From contig JAUHWJ010000168.1 of NCBI GenBank assembly GCA_030424705.1, positions 1-5,538 on the forward strand: a stretch of 5,538 nucleotides of DNA, given 5' to 3'. The notes beneath the pieces are model-generated. The model saw nothing but the letters and a program-made list of their open reading frames with translations, was not told where the DNA came from and did not search any database. The position numbers were made by a program, and so were the translations under genes. Shown in pieces: positions 1 to 5,376 of the stretch. The DNA is from Alphaproteobacteria bacterium (GTDB lineage Bacteria; Pseudomonadota; Alphaproteobacteria; Rhodobacterales; Rhodobacteraceae). Positions within the stretch are counted from its first letter, which is position 1. Each line of letters starts with the position of its first letter.

Positions 1-12
1 GAGGCTCCGCAT
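1..12 (-). CDS. Start of the next operon gene, cut by the window edge
   Basis: Reading leftward, an ATG at 12-10 follows the previous stop (TAG, 17-15) by 2 nt and has GGAG at 21-18, 5 nt upstream. Only four codons (MRSL) are in the window, so nothing can be said about the product. The spacing matches the rest of the operon, suggesting the transcript continues leftward. Confidence 0.5.
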
Positions 13-14
13 GG

Positions 15-512
15 CTACTCCCACAGGTCGGGCGCGATGGTCATGAACGCGAGCGCGATGGCGGTGACGACCAGGCCGGCGCTGAGAGCCACGCCGACCG
101 CCATCATCAGGCGCATCCAGATCGGACGCTCCATGCGCCCGACGTCGTGCTCTTCGCCGGGAAGGAGGGACGCCTCGTCCTGCCCTTCGACGAGCGGCTC
201 CGGCGGACGGTCAAGTGCAGGCGGCGGCGCGGCGCGGCGCGACGCCTCCCACGGCGCTGGAATCCGGAAGCTGGTCGCGGTCAGGCAGGTGTCGACCGGC
301 CCGTCGGTCGCCTGGCGAAGGTCGAACTCGACGCGGCCCGAAACCAGAATCCGCAGCCGGTCGCCGAGGTTGAGGGAGACGTCCACTCTGGTCATCATCC
401 AGCCGGGCATCCCCTCCGCTTCGGGCGGGAGTTCTCGCATGTGGTAGCGGAACCCGAGCGCCCGGGCGGTCCTTTGCCCGAACGTCGGCGTTCGGTGCAT
501 CGCCCCGTTCAC
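15..512 (-). CDS. Small protein with C-terminal transmembrane helix
   Basis: A 165-residue hypothetical protein if it starts at GTG 512, or 161 residues from ATG 500. GTG is preferred because it makes the same 4-nt GTGA overlap seen at the previous junction; neither start has a strong Shine-Dalgarno. Residues about 37-86 alternate polar and hydrophobic residues (MMTRVDVSLNLG, RLRILVSGRVEFDLR, CLTATSFRIPAP) and look like a small beta domain. A Pro/acidic linker follows (95-125). Residues about 132-159 (IWMRLMMAVGVALSAG, then LVVTAIALAFMTIA) form one strong membrane helix preceded by Arg, with only PDLWE after it. There is no N-terminal signal, so it is predicted to be tail-anchored with the beta domain in the cytoplasm. 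Possible roles include membrane tethering of the replication machinery or superinfection control; neither is shown by the sequence. Confidence 0.75.
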   Translation of the reverse strand: MNGAMHRTPTFGQRTARALGFRYHMRELPPEAEGMPGWMMTRVDVSLNLGDRLRILVSGRVEFDLRQATDGPVDTCLTATSFRIPAPWEASRRAAPPPALDRPPEPLVEGQDEASLLPGEEHDVGRMERPIWMRLMMAVGVALSAGLVVTAIALAFMTIAPDLWE

Positions 513-802
513 GCCGCGGCCCGGTCGAAGAGGTCGGCGGGATCGAAGAGCGGGGTCGACGGCGTGTCGGAGAAGCGCGCCGACAGCCATGCGTCGAAGG
601 TCCGGAGACGCTCCTCGGGCTCCATCGCGGTGATCCGGTCGCCGTCGGCGCCGCATGTCGTCCAGAGGATCCACTGAGCGGCGAGCCAGCCGAGATAGTC
701 CCGCGCCTGTCCGCCGCCGGTGGCGCCTTTCCAGATGCCTACGCGGAACGATCCGCGCGCCAGCGTGGCCTCGTGCCGAAGGTCCTGCTCCGAGTAGATC
801 AC
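509..802 (-). CDS. Small hypothetical protein, GTG start
   Basis: A 97-residue protein that I do not recognise. The frame is open further upstream, but the GTG at 802 is the best start: it overlaps the previous stop as GTGA and has GGAG at 813-810, 7 nt upstream. Starting there the protein reads MIYSEQDLRHEATLARGSFR. It contains a Gly-rich turn (GATGGGQ, 26-32), an aromatic helix rich in Trp (DYLGWLAAQWILWTTCG, 35-51), and a charged helix (PEERLRTFDAWLSARF, 62-77), ending in an acidic/Phe segment. The Trp-rich segment is too short and too polar at its edges to be a confident membrane span. It overlaps the next gene by 4 nt, again as GTGA. Likely a cytoplasmic accessory protein of the early operon. 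Confidence 0.7.
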   Translation of the reverse strand: MIYSEQDLRHEATLARGSFRVGIWKGATGGGQARDYLGWLAAQWILWTTCGADGDRITAMEPEERLRTFDAWLSARFSDTPSTPLFDPADLFDRAAA

Positions 803-1005
803 TGCTGTTCTCCGATGCTGATCGCCGTCGCCTCGCCCTCTCCGAGCGAAATCCATCGCTCCGCCGCCACCTGATCGACCGGCGTCCGGCCCCAGGCCGC
901 GAGTCCGAACTGGTTGTCGTCGCCGATCGCGATCACGACGACGCGCTTCGCCCGGAGGTCGAGCCCGATGGTCTCTGCGGCGGCGGGGCTGATGGCCTTC
1001 ATCAT
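799..1005 (-). CDS. Small hypothetical protein, 68 residues
   Basis: Unrecognised. The sequence has a strand-like hydrophobic core (KRVVVIAIGDDNQFGLAAWG, residues 20-39) followed by a helix (TPVDQVAAERW) and a second short strand, suggesting a small alpha/beta protein. No cysteine, membrane span or catalytic motif is visible. Two adjacent ATG codons (1005 and 1002) are possible starts: the first overlaps the DUF1376-like stop by 4 nt, while the second has the better distance from GGAG in CGGAGAATGATG. It overlaps the following gene by 4 nt (GTGA). This coupling on both sides is the main evidence that it is a real gene. Confidence 0.7.
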   Translation of the reverse strand: MMKAISPAAAETIGLDLRAKRVVVIAIGDDNQFGLAAWGRTPVDQVAAERWISLGEGEATAISIGEQQ

Positions 1006-1643
1006 TCTCCGAGGTCTCCCTGCATCAGCGGAATGAGGCCGCCCTGGGCGTCCTCCATCTCCATCTGGTGAACGATCTGCCGGGCGAGCCGCGCATCCGA
1101 CTTGCCCTTTCCGTGCAGCTCCATGCGGGTCATGAACTCGCGGACCATGAGCGGATCGTCGACCATCCGGCGCGGAGCCAGCGCGCCGCTCATCTGGCGC
1201 CTGGCCGAACGCACGGCGCGGGCGTGCTCGGCGGCGAGGCGGCGCGCGGCGCCGTCCGTCATCGCCTCGGTGATGTCGAGCGCGACGGTGGTGACGAAGG
1301 GATGCGCGAGACGCCGCTCCTTCCGGCCGTCCTCATCGGTCACCATGATCGGCCGCCACTTGTGCATGATCTCCGGCAGGCGACGCTCGAAGGCGTCGAC
1401 GCGCCCGTCGAAAAGGGCCAGCCTCCGGAGCTCGTGCTTGTCGTCTGGCAGCGTGCCGATGGGGTCGCATCGGAGCGAGGCGAGCCAGAGGTTCATCGCG
1501 TAGAAACCGATCTCCGGCGCGACCTTCCGCCAGAACGACGACTCGAAGAGCTGCGAGATGTAGACCGGCGCCCAATGCAGGTTCGGGAACCGCATCCCCT
1601 TCTTGAGGGGATAGACGTCGCCGAGCTCCGTCTCGATCTTCAT
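1002..1643 (-). CDS. DUF1376-like (YdaU-type) phage replication protein
   Basis: A 213-residue protein. Residues about 23-125 resemble DUF1376, found in phage and prophage replication regions, often in place of or fused to replication initiators. Visible family features are an aromatic start (HWAPVYISQLFESSFW), a helix PEIGFYAMNLWLASLR (43-58), the turn PIGTLPDDKHELRRLA (61-76), and a C-terminal strand/basic segment KERRLAHPFV (108-117). The remainder (125-213) is a charged helical tail with many Arg and Met residues (ARAVRSARRQ; HQMEMEDAQ) that could bind DNA or the partner ATPase. The ATG overlaps the AAA gene stop by 4 nt (ATGA), with a weak Shine-Dalgarno, so expression is probably coupled. 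A role in origin recognition or helicase recruitment is inferred from context. The family match was made by eye. Confidence 0.8.
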   Translation of the reverse strand: MKIETELGDVYPLKKGMRFPNLHWAPVYISQLFESSFWRKVAPEIGFYAMNLWLASLRCDPIGTLPDDKHELRRLALFDGRVDAFERRLPEIMHKWRPIMVTDEDGRKERRLAHPFVTTVALDITEAMTDGAARRLAAEHARAVRSARRQMSGALAPRRMVDDPLMVREFMTRMELHGKGKSDARLARQIVHQMEMEDAQGGLIPLMQGDLGE

Positions 1644-2587
1644 CGCCGTCTCAAGGGCGTGACGACGCCGGTGCGCGGCTCCGGGCCAGACTCCTCCGCG
1701 TCCTCAATGTCGGCTGCTAGCGGCAACGGCCAAGGGATCGTCGGGAGCGCAGGATCGTCGGCCCCGAGCGACCAGAGACGCGGGCGCCCGTCCCCGGGCG
1801 CGGGCTCCACGGCCGCGATGGCGCGGAGGATCGTCGCTTTTCTGTCAAGCTGCCAGCCGAGCTTCGGCCCGATCACGATGGACCGCTTCACGCTCTCGCA
1901 GAGGCCGCGGATCAATGACGGACTCGCGCCTTCGAGCGCGGCTGCGAGCGCGGCGAGGGACCGCTTCGGCAGTCCCCAGGGCGCCAGATACCGGGAAACG
2001 ATCTGGCGCCGCCCGCGCGCGTCGGGATGCGCGATCTCGATCTGGAGCTCGAACCGCCGCCAGATGGCCTTGTCGATCTGGCTGGCGTGGTTGCAGGCCG
2101 CGATCACGATCCCTGGATGGAGCTCTATCCGGGCCAGCATCGTCCCGATCATCTCGTTGTGCTGGAGGTCCGCGCCCTGCCGCGCATCAAGGCGCAGCGT
2201 TGCGAGGCTCTCGAACTCGTCGAAGAAGAGGACCAGCGGCGGATCGGTCCGCGCGAGATCGAAGACCGCGCCGAGGTTCTTGGCGCTCGCCCCGACCCAA
2301 CAATCGACGATGCGCTCCGGCCGGACGGCGGCGAGGGTCATGCCGAGCCTGGCGGCGAGATGATGCGCCAGCGTCGTTTTCCCGACGCCCGGCGGGCCGT
2401 GAAAGAGCGCGCGGCGGCGGGGCGTCAGCCCCGCCGTCTTGAGCTCCTCGCCGCTCCATATCTCCGTGAGCCATTCGGTCAGCGCGCCGGAGACGGAGCG
2501 CGACAGCACCGGCTCGATCGCCTCGGAAGGCTCAAGGAGATCGGCATAGGCCGAGAGGCCGCCGGGTCGGGAGACCATGCGCGCCAT
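1640..2587 (-). CDS. Classic AAA-clade ATPase, possible helicase loader or unfoldase
   Basis: A 315-residue AAA ATPase. Walker A is GPPGVGKT (64-71), Walker B is LVLFFDEF (118-125, D123/E124), sensor 1 is N166 in VIAACNHAS, and the arginine-finger region is WRRFE (R177/R178). CWVGASAKNLGAVF (96-109) carries an aromatic-hydrophobic-Gly pore-loop pattern (W97-V98-G99), as in FtsH, Cdc48 and Vps4 proteins, rather than a DnaC-like loader. SPSLIRGLCESVKR (222-235) fits the small alpha-helical lid. There is no HEXXH protease motif and no membrane segment, so it is a cytoplasmic ATPase without a built-in protease. The ATG directly abuts the previous stop (TGAATG) with GAGGA 4 nt upstream. It overlaps the DUF1376-like gene by 4 nt, suggesting they work together in replication initiation or remodelling. 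An internal ATG at residue 4 is an alternative start. Confidence 0.9.
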   Translation of the reverse strand: MARMVSRPGGLSAYADLLEPSEAIEPVLSRSVSGALTEWLTEIWSGEELKTAGLTPRRRALFHGPPGVGKTTLAHHLAARLGMTLAAVRPERIVDCWVGASAKNLGAVFDLARTDPPLVLFFDEFESLATLRLDARQGADLQHNEMIGTMLARIELHPGIVIAACNHASQIDKAIWRRFELQIEIAHPDARGRRQIVSRYLAPWGLPKRSLAALAAALEGASPSLIRGLCESVKRSIVIGPKLGWQLDRKATILRAIAAVEPAPGDGRPRLWSLGADDPALPTIPWPLPLAADIEDAEESGPEPRTGVVTPLRRR

Positions 2588-3346
2588 TCAGTCCTCGTCG
2601 TCGTCTTCGGCGCCGCTCTCGAGGCGCCAGCCCATGTCCCATTTCGGGCGGCGCGGATCGTTATGCGGGAAGGGATTGGCGATGATCGGGCGGTCCTGCC
2701 GGAACGCCTGGCGCCCCGCCTCTTCGGCCTCGTCCTCGGACATGCCGGCGACCGCCGGATCGAGCTCCTTGCCCTTCTTCTTCCGCCGCTTCGGCACGGC
2801 GCCCTCCGCCGGCTCCATCGCCTCGGGCGGCGGCTCGTCGTCTCCGAGCGCGCCCTCGATGGTCCCGATGTCGCCGCTCGCGGTGCGGAAGATCGTGACG
2901 GTCCGCCCCTGCACGGTGACCTGGATGGAGCCCTCGTTCGGCGCCAGCTGTTTCAGGGCCTCGACGACGCTGTCCATCGCGTTCTTGTCGACGCCGGCGT
3001 TGTTCACATAGGCGAAGAGCGGAAGATCGCCCGTTCGCATCCCCATGGCGCCGAGGTAGAGATCGCACATCGTCTCCTCCTCCTGGCGTTCGCTCGGAGA
3101 TTTCTTGCGCATCTTGATGAGCCAGCGGACGTATTTGACGTCGAAGCCGCGCGAGGACATGGAGGCGTAGATCGACCTGATGTGGTCGGCGAGATCGTCC
3201 TTCTCCGACTGCGCGCGTTCGATCGCGTCGATGAAGGTCCGGAGCTCCTTCGCATGGAGCCGGTTCGACGTGTTCGGCGGCGGCGCCGGCTCGCCCGGAG
3301 GCGGTTTCCCGCCCGCCTTCTTGTCCTCGACGACGTCGTCCTTCAT
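2588..3346 (-). CDS. GapR-like (DUF2312) protein with C-terminal RMF-like domain
   Basis: A 252-residue multidomain protein. Residues about 30-103 match GapR/DUF2312: a helix ELRTFIDAIERAQSEKDDLA, then IRSIYASMSSRGFDVKYVRWLI, then SERQEEETMCDLYLGAMGM. GapR of Caulobacter is a nucleoid-associated tetramer that binds overtwisted DNA near forks. Residues about 108-166 form a second, strand-rich region (SIQVTVQGRTVTIFRT) that I cannot name. A Pro/acidic and basic linker (168-195, with KRRKKKGK) leads to residues about 203-243, which resemble ribosome modulation factor: EEAGRQAF, NPF at 224-226, and WDMGW at 236-240, compare the CPY and WLGGW of E. coli RMF. The tail is acidic (EDDDED). A Pro-rich leader (11-24) precedes the GapR part. 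The ATG overlaps the RusA stop by 4 nt (ATGA), with AGGA about 9 nt upstream. The GapR assignment is firm; the RMF one is by motif only. Confidence 0.85.
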   Translation of the reverse strand: MKDDVVEDKKAGGKPPPGEPAPPPNTSNRLHAKELRTFIDAIERAQSEKDDLADHIRSIYASMSSRGFDVKYVRWLIKMRKKSPSERQEEETMCDLYLGAMGMRTGDLPLFAYVNNAGVDKNAMDSVVEALKQLAPNEGSIQVTVQGRTVTIFRTASGDIGTIEGALGDDEPPPEAMEPAEGAVPKRRKKKGKELDPAVAGMSEDEAEEAGRQAFRQDRPIIANPFPHNDPRRPKWDMGWRLESGAEDDDED

Positions 3347-3927
3347 GGCGCGATCCTTTCGGGTTCGGGATCGGTGCGGCGGGGAACGATGAGGCCGAAG
3401 CCGACGGGCGCGGCGATCCAGCCGATCACGAAGCCGCGGACGTTCCGGTCGTCCTCCATGAGGCGCATCTCGACGGCGGCGTCGACATAGGCCTTCACGA
3501 CGTTGTCGACGTCCGCGCCGCTCTCGGGCGCGAGGAGGCCGAGCTCCACCGGACCCCTGACCATCACGCGCGGTCCGGCCTGCATGATCGCGATGCACTG
3601 GCGATTGCGCCACGCCCGGTATTCCGGGCTCTTCACGCGCCCGCCGCGCTCCCTCCCCGGCAGGCCGGCTTTCAGCATCTCCTGCGCCTCCGCCCGCGTC
3701 AGAACGCGCGTCTTGCCTCGTCCCTGGCCGACGACGGTGGCGGCGACGCCCGCCGCTCCCGGCGACGCGGCGCGCGCCGTGTTCAGGAAGGCGTTGTTGA
3801 GCGAGAAGGGCTCGATGAGCGGAAACGCCGTCCCGTCGAGTCGCCGCGCTGTGATCCATCCGCCTGCGACCGCGAGAAGCGATCCGGGCGCCGCCGCCGC
3901 CGCCTCCTCGAGAGCGGCGGGGTCCAT
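3343..3927 (-). CDS. RusA-like Holliday junction resolvase
   Basis: A 194-residue member of the RusA endodeoxyribonuclease family, which cuts four-way DNA junctions as a metal-dependent dimer. The catalytic block is DVDNVVKAYVDAAVE at residues 139-153, then EDDRNV at 159-164. D139, D141, K145 and D160 reproduce the spacing of E. coli RusA D70, D72, K76 and D91 as I recall that sequence. The N-terminal family motif appears as EPFSLNNAFLNTA (39-51), and KSPEYRAWRNR (99-109) matches the substrate-side helix. The protein is longer than the roughly 120-residue E. coli enzyme: about 38 residues precede the first motif, and a basic insert (about 52-98) separates it from the helix. The ATG lies 1 nt after the previous stop with no good Shine-Dalgarno, so translation is probably coupled. 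Role: resolving branched phage replication or recombination intermediates. Confidence 0.9.
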   Translation of the reverse strand: MDPAALEEAAAAAPGSLLAVAGGWITARRLDGTAFPLIEPFSLNNAFLNTARAASPGAAGVAATVVGQGRGKTRVLTRAEAQEMLKAGLPGRERGGRVKSPEYRAWRNRQCIAIMQAGPRVMVRGPVELGLLAPESGADVDNVVKAYVDAAVEMRLMEDDRNVRGFVIGWIAAPVGFGLIVPRRTDPEPERIAP

Positions 3928-3928
3928 G

Positions 3929-4540
3929 TCAGGCGAGGTCGCCGAAGACGAGCTCGGTGATTGTCCTGGGCGGCGCCAGCGGCTTGCTCGGCGCCGCGTC
4001 GAACGCCTGTCCGAGGACATAGGCCTCCAGTCGATCCGCGCGGCGGCGGAGCTCGTCATGGAACGCCTGCGGGTTCAGCGCGTCGTAGTAGATCGCTTCG
4101 GGCATGTGCCCGTGCAGCCAGTCCCAAAGATCGTCCGTGTCGAGCCACGGCGCGCCTTCCATCACGTCGGCGCAGAGGAGGCCGCTCCGGAAATTGTTGA
4201 TCGTGCGGAGTCCCGCTTGGTCGTCAGGGTGAACCTGTCCGACCGAGAGCTTGATCGGGGCAAGGGACTGATGCGGACGAAAGCCGAAGGTCTTCGCCAT
4301 CACGGCTCCCGAAAGGCAGACATGGCACTTGAAGCCGACGCCCGCCTCGCCCGCCTCGGCGATCTCCCAGGCCGACGCCGAAAGGCCTTCGATGCGCGGC
4401 TCATGCCAGGTGCGCATGTCGATCACGTAGCGCGGGTCCGCCTCGCAGAGCGCGAGGTCGCGCAGCGCGTGACGGATCAGGAGCCAAGGCTCGCGCGGCA
4501 GGATGCGCCCCGGAAGCTCGGTGCGAAAGACGTCGAACAT
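3929..4540 (-). CDS. Uncharacterised phage-type protein with CxxC motif
   Basis: A 203-residue protein of unknown function. The clearest motif is KCHVCLSGAVMAKTF at residues 71-85, with a CxxC at C72/C75 running into a small-residue helix. From memory, similar C-x-VCLxGAVMA motifs occur in uncharacterised proteins of proteobacterial phages, where the segment is followed, as here (residues 109-121, AGLRTINNFRSGL), by a helix with an INxxRxG pattern. The rest is rich in Trp and acidic residues (WLDTDDLWDWLHG, 132-144), then a charged helix (163-177). Only one CxxC is present, so a zinc ribbon would need other ligands or a dimer. The ATG start has GGAG 6 nt upstream (4550-4547) and follows the previous stop by 10 nt. 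Its stop is 1 nt before the RusA-like start, suggesting translational coupling. Confidence 0.8.
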   Translation of the reverse strand: MFDVFRTELPGRILPREPWLLIRHALRDLALCEADPRYVIDMRTWHEPRIEGLSASAWEIAEAGEAGVGFKCHVCLSGAVMAKTFGFRPHQSLAPIKLSVGQVHPDDQAGLRTINNFRSGLLCADVMEGAPWLDTDDLWDWLHGHMPEAIYYDALNPQAFHDELRRRADRLEAYVLGQAFDAAPSKPLAPPRTITELVFGDLA

Positions 4541-4550
4541 GGCGATCTCC

Positions 4551-4952
4551 TCAGTCGCAGGTGATGGTCTTCGGCTCGTCGGGGTCTCCGACCTCGAATT
4601 TCAGGGCGCCGTCCATGAACCGGCCCACCAGGGCGACTTGCGGACGGAAGCGATCGACGGAGCGGTCGGCCGGGCCATGCGCCGCGATCCAGGCGGCGAC
4701 GCCGATCAGGAGCTCGCGCACGCTGAACCGGCGGCCTGGGGTCCTCCACCGGGTCGTCTCTTTCTCGCCGAGGCGTTCCATCATCAGGAGCGCCCCTTCG
4801 CGGAGTCTCATCACGAAGAACGGCCACGCCTCATCCTCGAAGCGGATCGTCCGCGCGATGCGTTCGTGCTTTCCGCAGAGCAGCAGCGAGATGTCGAAGG
4901 GCGCGACGCGATCCGCGATGAAGGGTTTCGGCTTGCGATGTCTGGTCGTCAT
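4551..4952 (-). CDS. Hypothetical protein, 133 residues
   Basis: I do not recognise this protein. The reading frame stays open further upstream, but that part overlaps the helix-turn-helix gene and has shadow-like composition. The ATG at 4952 is preferred because GGAG lies at 4963-4960, 7 nt upstream, and it falls just after the previous stop. The protein starts basic (TTRHRKPKP), has a mixed central region with several aromatics (EAWPFFVMRL), and a likely helix near residues 77-92 (FSVRELLIGVAAWIAAHG). It ends acidic and has no signal peptide or clear membrane span; the 77-92 helix looks amphipathic and too short to cross a membrane. Two isolated cysteines (26 and 132) suggest no metal site. 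It lies between the DNA-binding protein and the CxxC protein with short gaps on both sides, so it is probably a cytoplasmic early-phage accessory protein. Confidence 0.75.
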   Translation of the reverse strand: MTTRHRKPKPFIADRVAPFDISLLLCGKHERIARTIRFEDEAWPFFVMRLREGALLMMERLGEKETTRWRTPGRRFSVRELLIGVAAWIAAHGPADRSVDRFRPQVALVGRFMDGALKFEVGDPDEPKTITCD

Positions 4953-4966
4953 GGGCCCTCTCCGGG

Positions 4967-5311
4967 TCAAGCGTCGGCTTTCGTGCGGCTGGAGCGCCTC
5001 GCCGGCGCAGCGGCGGGCGCAGCGGCAGGCGCGTCGACTGGAGCCTCCTCGGCGACCGGACGCGGCTGGATGCGGCGGCTGTCGATCCATTTCCGCACGT
5101 CTTCCGGCCGGAACCGGAGCATATTGCTGAAATCGTAGCAGGGCGGGCCCTCGCCCCGCCGGACCATCCTGCGGATCGTCTCCTTGTTCATCATCACGAG
5201 CGCCGCGACCTGCTCGGTCGTCAGCCACTCCGCGGCCGGCGCGTCGGGATCGACGACGGCGTCCGATTCGAGATCGTCATCGGTCTGAGCGACAATCGCT
5301 TTCCTCGCCAT
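4967..5311 (-). CDS. Excisionase/MerR-type helix-turn-helix DNA-binding protein
   Basis: A 114-residue small DNA-binding protein. Residues about 29-80 form a compact winged helix-turn-helix of the excisionase (HTH_17) type: LTTEQVAALV begins the first helix, NKETIRRMVRRGEGPP covers the recognition helix and turn, and MLRFRPEDVRKWIDSR is the strand plus final helix typical of this family. The N-terminus (residues 8-27) is acidic, and the C-terminus (residues 86-114) is an Ala/Pro-rich tail ending in basic residues. Being first in the operon, directly behind the promoter, it could be an excisionase or recombination directionality factor, an autoregulator of the operon, or a replication-control protein; the sequence does not separate these. 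The ATG start is supported by a strong GGGGAGG. The next gene begins after a 14-nt gap. Confidence 0.85.
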   Translation of the reverse strand: MARKAIVAQTDDDLESDAVVDPDAPAAEWLTTEQVAALVMMNKETIRRMVRRGEGPPCYDFSNMLRFRPEDVRKWIDSRRIQPRPVAEEAPVDAPAAAPAAAPARRSSRTKADA

Positions 5312-5316
5312 CGCGG

Positions 5317-5323
5317 CCTCCCC
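5317..5323 (-). promoter_or_regulatory. Strong ribosome binding site of the first operon gene
   Basis: Read on the minus strand, GGGGAGG occupies 5323-5317 and lies 5 nt before the ATG at 5311. It is the strongest Shine-Dalgarno match in the window. It fixes the start of the helix-turn-helix gene and supports the leftward reading direction of the operon. Confidence 0.7.
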
Positions 5324-5340
5324 GTTCGTCGTAGTCGCTG

Positions 5341-5376
5341 AACATATACCGTCAGTAGGCTTTTGTAGGCAATCAA
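5341..5376 (-). promoter_or_regulatory. Putative promoter of the early operon
   Basis: This is the only AT-rich stretch in an otherwise GC-rich window, and it lies just upstream of the first gene. Read on the minus strand it holds TTGCCT (5372-5367) and TATATG (5348-5343), separated by 18 nt, an acceptable sigma70-type pair. A start site near 5336 would give a leader of about 25 nt ending in a strong ribosome binding site. The -35 match is moderate. A second TTGATT at 5376-5371 would give a 22-nt spacer, which is too long. No other promoter-like sequence was seen inside the tightly packed operon, so this one may drive all of it. Inferred from sequence only. Confidence 0.45.
5355..5370. repeat. 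GTAGGC direct repeat, candidate operator
   Basis: On the plus strand GTAGGC occurs at 5355-5360 and again at 5365-5370, separated by TTTT, so the period is 10 bp, about one helical turn. The pair sits between and over the proposed -35 and -10 elements of the leftward promoter. Two identical half-sites on one face of the helix in a promoter spacer would suit a repressor or the helix-turn-helix protein encoded just downstream. No regulator is identified, and a six-base repeat can arise by chance. Confidence 0.3.

Noticed and set aside
1068..2363. Long plus-strand open frame (431 codons)
   Set aside because: It lies opposite the DUF1376-like and AAA genes, which have clear motifs. High-GC coding DNA commonly leaves long antisense frames, and the translation is Arg/Ala/Ser-rich with no recognisable domain.
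2027..3490. Long plus-strand open frame (487 codons)
   Set aside because: It is antisense to the GapR-like and AAA genes; its composition (Arg, Leu, Asp, Val repeats) is that of a reverse-strand shadow and no start signal was seen.
3503..4564. Plus-strand open frame (353 codons)
   Set aside because: It is opposite the RusA-like and CxxC genes; the minus-strand products have family motifs and well-placed ribosome binding sites, this one has neither.
5004..5040. Short GCAGCGG-like repeats
   Set aside because: They encode the Ala/Pro-rich tail of the helix-turn-helix protein, so codon repetition explains them without a separate repeat element.
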